Shown: positions 8,707 to 16,732 of the stretch, in pieces
How positions within the stretch are numbered: position 1 is the first letter of the stretch
Layout of the letters: each line of letters begins with the position of its first letter
NCBI RefSeq assembly: GCF_900323885.1
Contig: NZ_OOHJ01000015.1
Coordinates: 62,001 to 126,000 of the forward strand
Length of the DNA: 64,000 nucleotides
Source of the DNA: [Actinomadura] parvosata subsp. kistnae
GTDB taxonomy: Bacteria > Actinomycetota > Actinomycetes > Streptosporangiales > Streptosporangiaceae
Direction: 5' to 3'
Program-made: the position numbers and the translations under genes
The notes under the pieces: generated by a model
Seen by the model: only the letters and a program-made list of their open reading frames with translations
What the model was told of the DNA's origin: nothing
Databases searched by the model: none

Positions 8707-10366
8707 AGGCGCAGGTGTAGCCCGAGGGCGTCTGCGTGTTACCGCTGGGCCGGGTGACCTGGAAGCCGAAGCTGGTGCTGGCGTTGGCCGCCAGGTTGCC
8801 GTTGTAGCCGGCGTTCTTGGCGGTGACGGTCTGGCCGCTGACGGTCACGGAGGCGTTCCACGAGCCGGCGAGCGTGTGGCCGGCGGGCAGGGTGAAGGTG
8901 ACGGTCCAGCCGGTGATCGCGGAGGAGCCGGTGTTGGTGACGGTGACGGGCTGGACGACGTAGCCGTTGTTCCACTGGGTCTGGATGGTGCCGGTGGCGG
9001 TGCATCCGCCGCCCGACGGCCCCGACTGGGTGGTGAACGTGGCGAGCGCCGAGTTGGACGACAGGTTGCCGGCGCCGTCACGGGCGCGGACGTACACCTG
9101 GTACTGGGTGTTGGGGGTGAGCCCGGTGAGGTTGATCGAGTTGGTGGTGCTCTGCCCGAGCTGCGTGTCGGTCGTCCCCTGCTCGCGGTAGACGTTGTAG
9201 CCGGCCAGGCCGCTGCCGCCGCTGTCGGTGGAGGCGGTCCAGGTGAGCGTGGCGGAGTTGGACGTCACGTTGCTGGACGTGGGCGTGCCGGGCGTGGTCG
9301 GCGGGGTGGTGTCGGTGCTGGTGCCGCCCGCGAGGGCGTCGTGCACGGCGGTGTAGGCGGGCTTCTGCTGGTAGTTCTCGTCGTAGATCAGTGCGGCGCC
9401 CTGGCCGGAGAACGTGTCGGGCACCCAGGAGTACTTGTCGGTGAAGCCCCAGATCGTCACGCCGGCGCAGGCGGTGACGGCGTTGCAGGCGTTGATGACG
9501 TTGCGGTAGTAGGTGGCCTGGGTGGTGTCCTTGCTGGAGTCGCGGGGCATCTGCATGCGGATGTCCAGCTCGGTGACGCGCACCTGGACGCCGAGGTCGG
9601 CGAAGCGCTGCATGTTCTGCTGGATGTCGCTGGGGAAGCCGTACTGGATGGCGAGGTGGCCCTGGAAGCCCACGCAGTCCACGGGCACGCCCTGCTGGCG
9701 CAGCGACGAGACCAGGTTGTACATGGCGGTGCTCTTGGCGTTGATGCCTTCGACGTTGTAGTCGTTGATGCACAGCCGGGCGTCGGGGTCGGCGGCGCGG
9801 GCGGCGCGGAAGGCGTCGGCGACGAAGCTCTGGCCGAGCGTGTTGTACCAGAACGAGGTGCGCCAGCCGCCGTTGTCGTCGAACACCTCGTTGACGACGT
9901 CCCACGACGTGACGGCCGGGTTGTCGGCGTAGCGGCCGACGACCTGGCTGATGTGGTTCTGGATGGCGGTGCGCATGGCGGAGGCGCTGAGGCCCTGCAC
10001 CCAGCCGGGCGTCTGCTGGTGCCAGATCAGCGTGTGGCCGTGGACCTGCTGGTTGTTCTGGGTGGCGAAGTTGACGATGGCGTCGGCGCCGGAGAAGGTG
10101 AACTGGCCCTGGTTGGGCTCCGTCGACTCCCACTTCATCGCGTTCTCGGCGGTCACCTGGCTGAACTCGGTGGCCGCGATGGTGCGGTAGGAGGTCTCGT
10201 TGGCCAGCGGGCTGGTGGCGAGCGCCGCGCCGATGAACTTGCCCCTGGCGGCGGCGTGCGTGCGCAGCGGCGCGGACGCCTCGGCCGAGGTGGCGGGCAG
10301 GAGGAAGGCTGCGAGCATCCCCACTAACGTGAGGAGTCGTAGGAGCGAGGACGAATGCACGGACAT
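8705..10366 (-). CDS. Secreted endo-1,4-beta-xylanase: GH10 catalytic domain, FN3 linker, CBM2
   Basis: Cleaves the beta-1,4-xylan backbone outside the cell. The 553-residue precursor has a classical signal peptide (about residues 1-30, cleavage near SAEA-S). The GH10 barrel spans roughly 40-345: WHQQTPGW is a conserved substrate-binding block, DVVNEVFDD has the acid/base Glu160, and VTELDIRM has the nucleophile Glu266. A Thr/Pro linker and fibronectin type III domain (about 354-447) follow. The C-terminal CBM2 (about 455-553) has the conserved cellulose-binding Trp residues (WNNGY, GWTVTF, GSWNA) and flanking Cys residues that would form its disulfide. Domain order is typical of actinomycete plant-wall enzymes. 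Two GAAA-N-TTTC palindromes lie upstream and probably mediate xylan/cello-oligosaccharide control. It stands alone rather than in an operon. Confidence 0.96.
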   Translation of the reverse strand: MSVHSSSLLRLLTLVGMLAAFLLPATSAEASAPLRTHAAARGKFIGAALATSPLANETSYRTIAATEFSQVTAENAMKWESTEPNQGQFTFSGADAIVNFATQNNQQVHGHTLIWHQQTPGWVQGLSASAMRTAIQNHISQVVGRYADNPAVTSWDVVNEVFDDNGGWRTSFWYNTLGQSFVADAFRAARAADPDARLCINDYNVEGINAKSTAMYNLVSSLRQQGVPVDCVGFQGHLAIQYGFPSDIQQNMQRFADLGVQVRVTELDIRMQMPRDSSKDTTQATYYRNVINACNAVTACAGVTIWGFTDKYSWVPDTFSGQGAALIYDENYQQKPAYTAVHDALAGGTSTDTTPPTTPGTPTSSNVTSNSATLTWTASTDSGGSGLAGYNVYREQGTTDTQLGQSTTNSINLTGLTPNTQYQVYVRARDGAGNLSSNSALATFTTQSGPSGGGCTATGTIQTQWNNGYVVQPVTVTNTGSSAITGWTVTFTLPAGHTLAGSWNASVTVSGQTVTAKNAGYNGNLAANASTSFGFQVTRPSGNTQTPSGYTCA

Positions 10367-10392
10367 CTACCTCCGGAGGCAGGCACTCGATT

Positions 10393-10405
10393 CCGAAAGT
10401 TTCGG
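10393..10405 (-). promoter_or_regulatory. Palindromic xylanase-type operator (CCGAAA-N-TTTCGG)
   Basis: A perfect 6+1+6 palindrome, CCGAAAGTTTCGG, begins 27 bases upstream of the xylanase start. GAAA-N-TTTC palindromes are known as shared cis elements upstream of actinomycete xylanase genes. An adjoining smaller dyad, GGTCT-N5-AGACC (10404-10418), overlaps its edge. The cognate repressor is not in the window. Confidence 0.6.
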
Positions 10406-10516
10406 TCTGTTCCAGACCGCATGGCAGACGGTATTGACATGCGCGTGAGCGGTCAATGGCAGGTTCACCACGGGGCTAAACCAGCAGTTGGAAGCCAGAA
10501 ACTATCGGTAGATCAA

Positions 10517-10527
10517 TGAAACTTTCA
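10517..10527. promoter_or_regulatory. Second GAAA-N-TTTC palindrome between xylanase and acyl-CoA ligase
   Basis: TGAAACTTTCA, a perfect 5+1+5 palindrome, repeats the core of the element at 10393-10405, 124 bases further upstream of the xylanase and about 100 bases before the ligase start. It could let one regulator touch both divergent genes. Confidence 0.5.
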
Positions 10528-10563
10528 CATGCACTGCGTCCCCCGATGACTGTCTAGCGCGAC

Positions 10564-10581
10564 GTACCTACCGGTCGGTAC
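10564..10581 (+). promoter_or_regulatory. TetR-type operator dyad before acyl-CoA ligase
   Basis: GTACCTACCGGTCGGTAC is an 18-base palindrome with a single mismatched pair. The ACCGxCCGGT-like core resembles operators of TetR-family repressors that control fatty-acid or aromatic-acid activation genes. It lies 44 bases ahead of the ligase start. No TetR gene is adjacent, so the regulator would act in trans. Confidence 0.5.
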
Positions 10582-10624
10582 TGTGAAATCTCCGGAATAA
10601 TCGTCCACTGCGGGAGTTCTGCGT

Positions 10625-12286
10625 ATGTCTCTTTCGCACGCCCAGGTCCAGGCCCAGCTCACCGCCCCCGGCCAGCTCTTCGAGATGGAAGAGATCGGCG
10701 ACACCGGCGTACGCACGTGGAAGCACGCTCCCGCCCATTTCCGCGCCCTGCTGGAGATGAGCAGGTTCCACGGGGACAAGGTGTTCCTCGTCTACGAGGA
10801 CGAGCACATCACGTTCGAGGAGCACTTCCGCCGCGCCGCCACCCTCGCGGGCCGGCTGGTCGAGGAGTACGGCGTGGCCAAGGGCGACCGGGTGGCCGTG
10901 GCGATGCGCAACTACCCCGAATGGGTGATCGCGTTCTCGGCCGCGCTGGCGGCGGGAGCCATCGCCGTCCCGCTCAACGCCTGGTGGACGGAGGCCGAGC
11001 TGGCCTACGGCGTGCGCGACTCCGGGGCCAAGGTGCTGATCGCCGACGGCGAACGCGCCGTCCGCCTGGCGCCGACGGGCGTGCCGCTGATCGTCACCAG
11101 GGGCGAGGTGCCGGCCGGGGCGCGCGCGTTCGACGAGGTCATGGGCGAGGTCGTCGCGGACGTCAAGCTTCCGGACGTCGAGCTCGCCCCCGACGACCCG
11201 GCCACCATCTTCTACACCTCCGGCACGACCGGCAGCCCCAAGGGCGCGCTCGGCAGCCACCGCAACATCGGCCAGGCGCCCATGACCGTCGCCTACGGCA
11301 TGATGAAGGCGGTCGCCATGGCCGGCAAGGACGTCGGCGCGGCGGCCGGCGCCCGCCGGATCACGCTGCTGACCGTCCCGCTCTTCCACGTCACCGGCTG
11401 CTTCTCGGCCATGACCACCACGATGTTCAGCGGCGGCGGCCTGGTGCTGATGTACAAGTGGGACCCGGAGCAGGCCCTGCGCCTCATCGAGCGGGAACGG
11501 GTCACCGCCATGATCGGCGTGCCGACGAACGCCTGGCAGCTCATGTCGCACCCCGACTTCGGCAAGTACGACCTGTCGTCCCTGTCCACGCTCGGCTACG
11601 GCGGCGCCCCCGCCCCGCCCAAGCTGCTGGAGCGCATCACCACGAACCTGCCCAACCGCGCCCCCTCCAACGGCTACGGCATGACCGAGACCTCGGCCCT
11701 GGCCATCGGCAACGGCGGCGCCGACTACCACGCCAAGCCCGACAGCATCGGCCTGCCCTCCGCCGTCGTGGACGTGCGCGTCGTGGACCCGATGGGGGCC
11801 GAGCTGCCGCCGGGCGAGGTGGGCGAGCTGTGCGTGCGCGGCCCCAACGTCATCCTCGGCTACTGGAACAAGCCGGAGGCCACCGCGCAGACGTTCGTCG
11901 ACGGCTGGCTGCACACCGGCGACCTGGCCAGGATCGACGACGAGGGCTTCGTCTACATCGTCGACCGCGCCAAGGACATGGTGATCAGGGGCGGCGAGAA
12001 CGTCTACTGCGCCGAGGTCGAGGCGGCCCTGTTCGAGCACCCGGCCGTGGACGACGCCGCCGTCATCGGCGTGCCGCACGACGAGCTGGGCGAGGAGGTC
12101 GGCGCGGTCGTCCGGCTGGCGCCCGGCAGGACGGTCACCACCGAGGAGCTGCAGGGCTTCCTGGCGGAGCGGATCGCCAAGTTCAAGATCCCGGTGCACG
12201 TCTGGTTCCGCGAGGGCGAGCTGCCCCGCAACCCCGGCGGCAAGATCCTCAAGACGCATCTGCGCCGCGAGGTCCTCGGCCTCTGA
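10625..12286 (+). CDS. AMP-forming acyl-CoA synthetase / ligase
   Basis: Activates a carboxylic acid (fatty or aromatic) to an acyl-adenylate and then to acyl-CoA; 553 residues, usual for the ANL superfamily. The phosphate-binding loop IFYTSGTTGSPKG is at residues 195-207, followed by the A5 motif GYGMTETSA. The hinge/adenylate motif is HTGDLARIDDEGF, then the DRAKDMVIRGGENVY block. The C-terminal catalytic lysine lies in GKILK. No carrier-protein or condensation domain is present, so it is a stand-alone CoA ligase, not an NRPS module. It is a single-gene unit closed by a strong terminator. Chain-length or aromatic preference cannot be read from the sequence; the N-terminal extension of about 40 residues resembles long/medium-chain members. 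Confidence 0.93.
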   Translation: MSLSHAQVQAQLTAPGQLFEMEEIGDTGVRTWKHAPAHFRALLEMSRFHGDKVFLVYEDEHITFEEHFRRAATLAGRLVEEYGVAKGDRVAVAMRNYPEWVIAFSAALAAGAIAVPLNAWWTEAELAYGVRDSGAKVLIADGERAVRLAPTGVPLIVTRGEVPAGARAFDEVMGEVVADVKLPDVELAPDDPATIFYTSGTTGSPKGALGSHRNIGQAPMTVAYGMMKAVAMAGKDVGAAAGARRITLLTVPLFHVTGCFSAMTTTMFSGGGLVLMYKWDPEQALRLIERERVTAMIGVPTNAWQLMSHPDFGKYDLSSLSTLGYGGAPAPPKLLERITTNLPNRAPSNGYGMTETSALAIGNGGADYHAKPDSIGLPSAVVDVRVVDPMGAELPPGEVGELCVRGPNVILGYWNKPEATAQTFVDGWLHTGDLARIDDEGFVYIVDRAKDMVIRGGENVYCAEVEAALFEHPAVDDAAVIGVPHDELGEEVGAVVRLAPGRTVTTEELQGFLAERIAKFKIPVHVWFREGELPRNPGGKILKTHLRREVLGL

Positions 12287-12320
12287 CCGGCACCTTCCGG
12301 GGCCTGCCCCGCCGTGTCCG

Positions 12321-12352
12321 ACAGCTCCTGGGGGTCGTCCCCCAGGAGCTGT
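12321..12352 (+). terminator. Strong terminator hairpin after acyl-CoA ligase
   Basis: Perfect 14-base stem (12321-12334 with 12339-12352) and TCGT loop, starting about 34 bases after the ligase stop. Confidence 0.85.
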
Positions 12353-12428
12353 TCCGTCTGTGACGGTCCTCACAGCGCCCGCGTTTCCCCTGCTCGGGCC
12401 GCCTTCCGAACGCCGATCGCCCCCGCGC

Positions 12429-12445
12429 ATTACCTGGCGCGTAAT
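12429..12445 (+). promoter_or_regulatory. ATTAC-N7-GTAAT dyad upstream of small membrane gene
   Basis: A short AT-containing inverted repeat, ATTAC (12429-12433) and GTAAT (12441-12445), within otherwise G+C-rich DNA, about 70 bases before the next gene. It is placed like an operator or a promoter element; no regulator is adjacent. Confidence 0.35.
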
Positions 12446-12516
12446 CGCGGCTCCTACCCCTGGCCTGACATCTTTCAGGTGTCCGCACGAACGAGGCCAT
12501 CCCGAAGGAGCCCGAT

Positions 12517-12924
12517 ATGACCGCCTTGACCGTCACCGCCGACCGGATGAAGTTCCTGCGCCTCGCGCTGGCCGCCGACGCCGTCGTCACGGGCGGCAAC
12601 GGGCTGATCTACCTCGCCTTCGCCGGCCCCGTCGGCACCCTGCTCGGCCCGGACGCCGGCCTGCTGCGCGGCATCGGCGCCTTCCTCCTGGTCTACGGCA
12701 TCGCCGTCGGCCTCCTGGCCACCCGCCGCGCCATCAGCCCCGCCGGCACCAAGGCCGTCATCGCCCTGAACATCATCTGGACGCTGGCCAGCGTCGCCGC
12801 CGTCGTCACCGGCGCCGCCGCCTTCACCACGGTCGGCGCGATCTGGGCCATCGCCCAGGCGCTGGTGGTCGCCCTCTTCGCCGAGCTGCAGATCACCGGC
12901 CTGCGCAAGACCCGTACGAACTGA
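12517..12924 (+). CDS. Small four-helix integral membrane protein
   Basis: 135 residues with four predicted transmembrane segments (about residues 15-35, 45-67, 80-100 and 105-125), short loops and a positively charged C-terminus (RKTRTN). It resembles the uncharacterised small membrane proteins often found in actinobacteria next to SnoaL-like proteins. The ribosome site GAAGGAG at 12502-12508 supports ATG 12517. It probably shares a transcript with the following SnoaL-like gene. No catalytic motif is visible and function is unknown. Confidence 0.75.
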   Translation: MTALTVTADRMKFLRLALAADAVVTGGNGLIYLAFAGPVGTLLGPDAGLLRGIGAFLLVYGIAVGLLATRRAISPAGTKAVIALNIIWTLASVAAVVTGAAAFTTVGAIWAIAQALVVALFAELQITGLRKTRTN

Positions 12925-12943
12925 CACCCACCCTCTCTTCAGG

Positions 12944-13003
12944 ACACAGAGCAAAAGCTCTCTAAACACGGAGCAAAAGCTCTCTAGGACACGGAGCAAG
13001 AGC
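12944..13003 (+). repeat. Three tandem 22-23 bp leader repeats
   Basis: The unit ACAC(A/G)GAGCAAAAGCTCTCTA starts at 12944, 12966 and 12989; the last copy is truncated and merges with the next gene's start. Each full unit contains GAGC-AAAA-GCTC, a small hairpin. The repeats multiply a GGAGC ribosome-site-like sequence immediately before ATG 13005. Confidence 0.75.
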
Positions 13004-13004
13004 C

Positions 13005-13358
13005 ATGAACCTCATCGACCGCTACATCGCCTGCTGGAACGAGACCGACCCCGAGGCCCGCGCGAAGGCCGTGGCCGAGCTGTGGACCGAGGACGGCACC
13101 TACACCGACCCGCTGGCCGACGTCACCGGCCACGCCGGCATCGCCGCCGTGATCGAGGGCGCGCAGGGCATGTTCCCCGGCCTGGTCTTCACCCCCGGCG
13201 ACCTGTACGACGCCCACCACCACATCGCCCGCTTCACCTGGCACCTGGGCCCCGAGGGCGGGGAGCCGGTCGCGATCGGGTTCGACGTGGTCGAGCTGGC
13301 CGAGGACGGCAGGATCCGCAAGGTCCTCGGCTTCCTCGACAAGGTCCCCACCGCCTGA
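13005..13358 (+). CDS. SnoaL-like / NTF2-fold protein
   Basis: 117 residues with the nuclear transport factor 2-like pattern: N-terminal helix with YIACWNETD, then LWTEDGTYTDPLADVTGH, a helix with PGLVF, and beta strands ending in FDVVELAEDGRI and a C-terminal FLDK. Members include polyketide cyclases, isomerases and many stress proteins without assigned function. Asp and His residues line the predicted cavity, but none identifies a reaction. The ribosome site GGAGC lies within the third leader repeat. A terminator follows within 20 bases, so the pair with the small membrane protein is likely one operon. Confidence 0.82.
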   Translation: MNLIDRYIACWNETDPEARAKAVAELWTEDGTYTDPLADVTGHAGIAAVIEGAQGMFPGLVFTPGDLYDAHHHIARFTWHLGPEGGEPVAIGFDVVELAEDGRIRKVLGFLDKVPTA

Positions 13359-13374
13359 AGCCCCCTCCTCGCCA

Positions 13375-13403
13375 CGGCCCTCCGGCACTCCGCCGGAGGG
13401 CCG
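13375..13403 (+). terminator. Terminator hairpin after SnoaL-like gene
   Basis: Perfect 12-base stem, CGGCCCTCCGGC with GCCGGAGGGCCG, and a five-base loop, 17 bases after the stop. Confidence 0.85.
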
Positions 13404-13482
13404 TTCGCATTCCCGTGCGCTGCGAAAACGAGTTGCCCGCAGGTGGACGGGTGTCCGACAATTGCACATCGTGCTACCTGCC

Positions 13483-14772
13483 GTGAAACGCCTGATCCGT
13501 CACCTTTCGCTGGACTTGAGCCCGCTGCGCGACTCCCGCGACTACCGGCTGCTCTTCGGCTCCGGCGTCATCACGATGTTCGGCACCATGATCACGATGG
13601 TCGCGGTGCCGTACCAGATGAAGGAGCTGACGGACTCCTACCTGGCGGTCGGCCTGGTGAGCCTGGCGGAGTTCGTGCCGATGGTGGTGTGCGGCCTGTG
13701 GGGCGGCGCCATCGCCGACGCGCTCGACCGCCGCACCATCATCGTCTGGAGCGAGCTCGGCCTGCTGGTCACGTCCGCCGCCCTGCTCGTCAACGCGCTG
13801 TTGCCCAGCCCGCAGGTCTGGGTCCTGTACGCGGTCGGCGCCCTGTCCACCGGCCTCGCCTCCCTGCAACGCCCGAGCCTGGAGGCCGTCATCCAGCAGG
13901 TCGTCAAGCACGACCAGCAGGCGTCGGCCGCCGTGCTGTCGAGCCTGCGCTGGAACTTCGGCGCCATCGTCGCCCCCGCGCTCGGCGGCCTGCTCGTCAC
14001 CTGGAGCACCGCCTCCGCCTACGCCGTGGACACGCTCACGTTCGTCCTGTCGCTCGTGCTGCTCTGGCGCGTCCGCTCGATTCCGCCCGCCGAGGACGCC
14101 GCGCCCGCCTCGCTGCGCTCGCTCCTCGAAGGCGTGCGGTACGCGGTCAGCCGCAAGGACCTCATGGGCACCTACCTCGTGGACATCGCCGCCATGGTGT
14201 TCGCCATGGCCACGTCGCTGTACCCGTTCCTCGCCGACGAGCTGCGCGCCCCGCAGGCGCTCGGCCTGCTCTACTCGGCCGCCGCGGTCGGCGCCCTGAT
14301 CGCCTCGCTCACCGGCCGCTGGACGGCGCGGGTGCAGCGCCAGGGGCTCGGCGTGATCGTCGCCGCCATCCTCTGGGGCGCCGCGGTCGCCCTCACCGGC
14401 CTCGCCCCGAACGTCTGGCTCGTCTTCGTCTGCATCGCCCTCGCCGGCGCCGCCGACATGATCAGCGGCATCTTCCGGATGACGATGTGGAACCAGACGA
14501 TCCCGCCCGAGTACCGAGGCCGCCTGGCCGGCATCGAGCTCCTGTCGTACGCCAGCGGCCCGATGCTCGGCAACGCCCGGGCCAGCCTCATGGCCAACTT
14601 CGGCGGCACCCGCTTCTCCCTCTCCGCCGGCGGCATCCTGTGCGTCGCCGCCGTCCTCGGCCTGGCCACCGCCCTGCCGAAGTTCCTGCATTACGACGCC
14701 AGGACGGACGAGCACGCGCTCGCCGAAAAGGCCCGCCGCGAGGCCGCCGCAGCCGCGGAGGCCACGGCCTGA
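13483..14772 (+). CDS. MFS transporter (enterobactin-exporter/MFS_3-like)
   Basis: About 429 residues with 10-12 transmembrane segments; major facilitator superfamily exporter of unknown substrate. The early segment LLFGSGVITMFGTMITMVAVPYQM and the loop GGAIADALDRRTII carry the typical MFS cytoplasmic loop 2-3 pattern (G-x3-D-x2-RR). The start is uncertain: GTG 13483 (VKRLIRHLSLDLSPL) matches the usual N-terminus of this subfamily, while upstream in-frame GTG 13471 and TTG 13462 have no better ribosome site. The C-terminal tail is Ala/Glu-rich and cytoplasmic. No adjacent regulator; substrate cannot be inferred. Confidence 0.88.
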   Translation: MKRLIRHLSLDLSPLRDSRDYRLLFGSGVITMFGTMITMVAVPYQMKELTDSYLAVGLVSLAEFVPMVVCGLWGGAIADALDRRTIIVWSELGLLVTSAALLVNALLPSPQVWVLYAVGALSTGLASLQRPSLEAVIQQVVKHDQQASAAVLSSLRWNFGAIVAPALGGLLVTWSTASAYAVDTLTFVLSLVLLWRVRSIPPAEDAAPASLRSLLEGVRYAVSRKDLMGTYLVDIAAMVFAMATSLYPFLADELRAPQALGLLYSAAAVGALIASLTGRWTARVQRQGLGVIVAAILWGAAVALTGLAPNVWLVFVCIALAGAADMISGIFRMTMWNQTIPPEYRGRLAGIELLSYASGPMLGNARASLMANFGGTRFSLSAGGILCVAAVLGLATALPKFLHYDARTDEHALAEKARREAAAAAEATA

Positions 14773-14773
14773 C

Positions 14774-14891
14774 CCTGAGGGCGTCGCTTGCCCCTCGGGA
14801 CGCCGCTGGTCCTGAGGGGGTCCCTTGCCCCTCAGGACGCCGCTGGCCCTGAGGGCGTCGCTTGCCCCTCAGGACGCCGCCGGCCCTGAGG
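14774..14891. repeat. Tandem 37-bp repeat array made of hairpins
   Basis: Three full units at 14774-14810, 14811-14847 and 14848-14884, plus a start of a fourth. Each unit carries CCTGAGGG...CCCCTCAGG, a stem of about eight bases, so the array is a row of terminator-like hairpins just after the MFS stop. Another CCCTGAGGGCGTCGCT fragment recurs at about 14929-14944, overlapping the 3' end of the convergent phosphoesterase. Confidence 0.85.
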
Positions 14892-14942
14892 CCAGGCCGC
14901 CGCAGCTCCGCGCAGGCCGCCGCCTGCCCCTGAGGGCGTCGC

Positions 14943-15686
14943 TCAGGCCCTCCCCTCGGCCTGGGCGAACGCCCGCAGCGCCTCGGCGTCGGAGTACACG
15001 CTGGTCACGTACTCCCGCACCCACTCCTCGATCTCCTCGAACCCGCTCTCGGCCTTGAGCCGCTCCCCCACCGTCCGGGCGTCGAGCGGCGTGCATCGCA
15101 ACGTCACCGCGCCGCTCTCCCCGTCGAGCAACGCCCAGTGCGCCCCGTACGTCCCGTACGGCATCCCGACGGAACCTGGATTGACCACCCGCACCCGGTC
15201 GGCCAGCCGCACGAACGGCATGTGCGTGTTGCCCACCACCACGGTCGCGGCGCTCTCCCCCGCCAGCACCTCCGCCCACCGCTCCAGCGAGCTGTCGACC
15301 AGGATCATCTCCTCGTCGCTGCGCGGGGTCGCGTGCACGAACAGGGTCGTCCCCAGCAGCCCCAGCTCCAGCACCTGCCGCGCCGGCAGCCCCGCCAGCA
15401 GCTCCACCTGCTCGCCCCGCAACCGCCCGGCCGCCCACCGCGAGATCGCATAGGGACAGTCCTTCCCTTGGACGACCTCGACCAGCTCCCGATCGGCGTT
15501 CCCGCTCACCCACAACGCCCGCTCCCCCAGCGAGACCAGCAGATCAAGCGTCTCCACCGGCATCGGCCCCGCGGCCACATCACCGGTCAGCACAATCAGA
15601 TCGGCCCCGGCCACGTCGGGCTCGGCCAGCACGGCTTCAAGCGCGGGCAACACACCATGAATGTCGGAGAGAACGGCAACTCGCAT
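14943..15686 (-). CDS. Metallophosphoesterase, YfcE/MJ0936-like
   Basis: 247-residue calcineurin-fold phosphodiesterase of the small bacterial YfcE-like group, likely cytoplasmic. Metal-binding motifs are present in order: LSDIHG near residue 7 (D-x-H), LTGDVAAG (GD), SGNAD (GN-D), GNTHMPF and NPGSVGMPYG with the conserved His and Gly residues. Such enzymes hydrolyse bis-p-nitrophenyl phosphate in vitro; the natural substrate is unknown. It stands alone, convergent with the MFS gene across the hairpin array. Confidence 0.9.
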   Translation of the reverse strand: MRVAVLSDIHGVLPALEAVLAEPDVAGADLIVLTGDVAAGPMPVETLDLLVSLGERALWVSGNADRELVEVVQGKDCPYAISRWAAGRLRGEQVELLAGLPARQVLELGLLGTTLFVHATPRSDEEMILVDSSLERWAEVLAGESAATVVVGNTHMPFVRLADRVRVVNPGSVGMPYGTYGAHWALLDGESGAVTLRCTPLDARTVGERLKAESGFEEIEEWVREYVTSVYSDAEALRAFAQAEGRA

Positions 15687-15806
15687 ACCCCCACTCTCCC
15701 GCGCCCGAGCCCCTCCCCGTGCCCATGTTCGCTACCCGACGAACTCCTCAGCCGGCCTCACGCCACCCCGGCGTGCTCCTCGGCACGCATTGAGCCACCC
15801 GGTGAA

Positions 15807-16043
15807 TCAGCCCGCCTCACGCCACCCGTCGTACCGCTCGACCAGCTCATCCACCTTACGCAGAGCATCATCATCGTGCAGCCCTTCGACCACGACCAGC
15901 CACTGCGCGTCCTCGGCGTCGTCCTCCCCGGCCAGCGTCTCCCGCACCACCCGCGGCACGCCCAGCTCCGGAAACCACTCCCCCAGCGTCTCGGCGACCT
16001 CTTCGGCGTCGTCTCTCTCGCCGAACACGAGCAACTGCGTCAT
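15807..16043 (-). CDS. Small acidic hypothetical protein
   Basis: 78 residues, highly acidic, no signal or membrane segment. The pattern LLVFGERDDAEEVAETL, then WLVVVEG and a C-terminal Asp/Glu-rich helix, suggests a ferredoxin-like alpha/beta fold, but I do not recognise the family. It is coded with normal high-G+C third positions and has a ribosome site GGGAGAAGG upstream on the minus strand, so it is probably real. Neighbours give no functional clue. Confidence 0.6.
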   Translation of the reverse strand: MTQLLVFGERDDAEEVAETLGEWFPELGVPRVVRETLAGEDDAEDAQWLVVVEGLHDDDALRKVDELVERYDGWREAG

Positions 16044-16103
16044 AGCATCACCTTCTCCCGGAGATCCCTGCGTGCGAACAGTTACGACAGGTAGCGTTCC
16101 GTC

Positions 16104-16693
16104 ATGACGTTCGAAGCAGGCATGGAAACCCTTCCCCTCTGGCTCAGGCCGCCGCCGCGTGGGTTCGTCGCGGCGGACCTCGACCGACTGCCGGGCTGCC
16201 CACGCACGTGGAGCTCATCGACGGCAGCCTCGCCTTCTTCGCGCCTCAGACCTGCGGCCACAGCCTCACCGTGTCGCGCCTTCACCGGGCGCTGGCCGAC
16301 GCCGCACCGCCGGGGCTGCTGGTGCGCTCCCGCATGACGATCGTCCTCGACGAGGCCCAGCGCCCGGAACCCGACGTCACCGTCATCCGCCACGACGGTG
16401 CCGATGACCCGCACCGCACCTTCTACCGAGGGGAAGACGTCGTCCTGGTCGTGGAGGTGGTCAGCGAGGACACCCGGCCACGGGACACGAGACGCAAACC
16501 CCTGCTCTACGCCGAGGCCAGCATCCCGCACTTCTGGCTGGCCGAGCCCCGGGACGACCGGTTGGTCATCCGGGCCCACGAGCTCGACCCCGCCACCGGC
16601 GCCTATACGTGCACCGGCGTCCACGGTGACCGGTTCGCGCCGATCGTTCCGTTCGCCGTGGACCTCGATCTCACCGCGATCGCCCGCATGTGA
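16104..16693 (+). pseudogene. Uma2-family (DUF820) PD-(D/E)XK nuclease-like gene, frameshifted as written
   Basis: Uma2 proteins have a restriction-endonuclease-like fold and unclear biological function. Residues from ATG 16104 read METLPLWLRPPP...DLDRLPG and then lose homology. From about 16197 the next frame continues with LPTHVELIDGSLAFF, exactly the expected sequence, to the stop at 16693. Insertion of one C after 16196 would restore one 197-residue protein. Fold-typical catalytic residues are visible: Asp in EPDVTVI, Glu in VVEVVSED, and Lys in RRKPLLYAEASIP, followed by HFWLAE. Whether the break is a real mutation or a sequencing error is open; similar breaks elsewhere favour error. It is a single gene with a terminator behind it. 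Confidence 0.85.
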
Positions 16694-16701
16694 ACGCGGA
16701 A

Positions 16702-16726
16702 GGGCCGGCACCCGACGTGCCGGCCC
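16702..16726. terminator. Bidirectional terminator between Uma2 gene and pheT
   Basis: Ten-base stem, GGGCCGGCAC (16702-16711) with GTGCCGGCCC (16717-16726), five-base loop, centred between convergent genes. Confidence 0.8.
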
Positions 16727-16732
16727 CCATCA

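Noticed and set aside
10625..12286. NRPS adenylation domain / biosynthetic cluster
   Set aside because: No carrier or condensation domain and no cluster neighbours; stand-alone CoA ligase.
14774..14884. CRISPR repeats of 37 bp
   Set aside because: Units are directly abutting with no unique spacers and no cas genes in the window.
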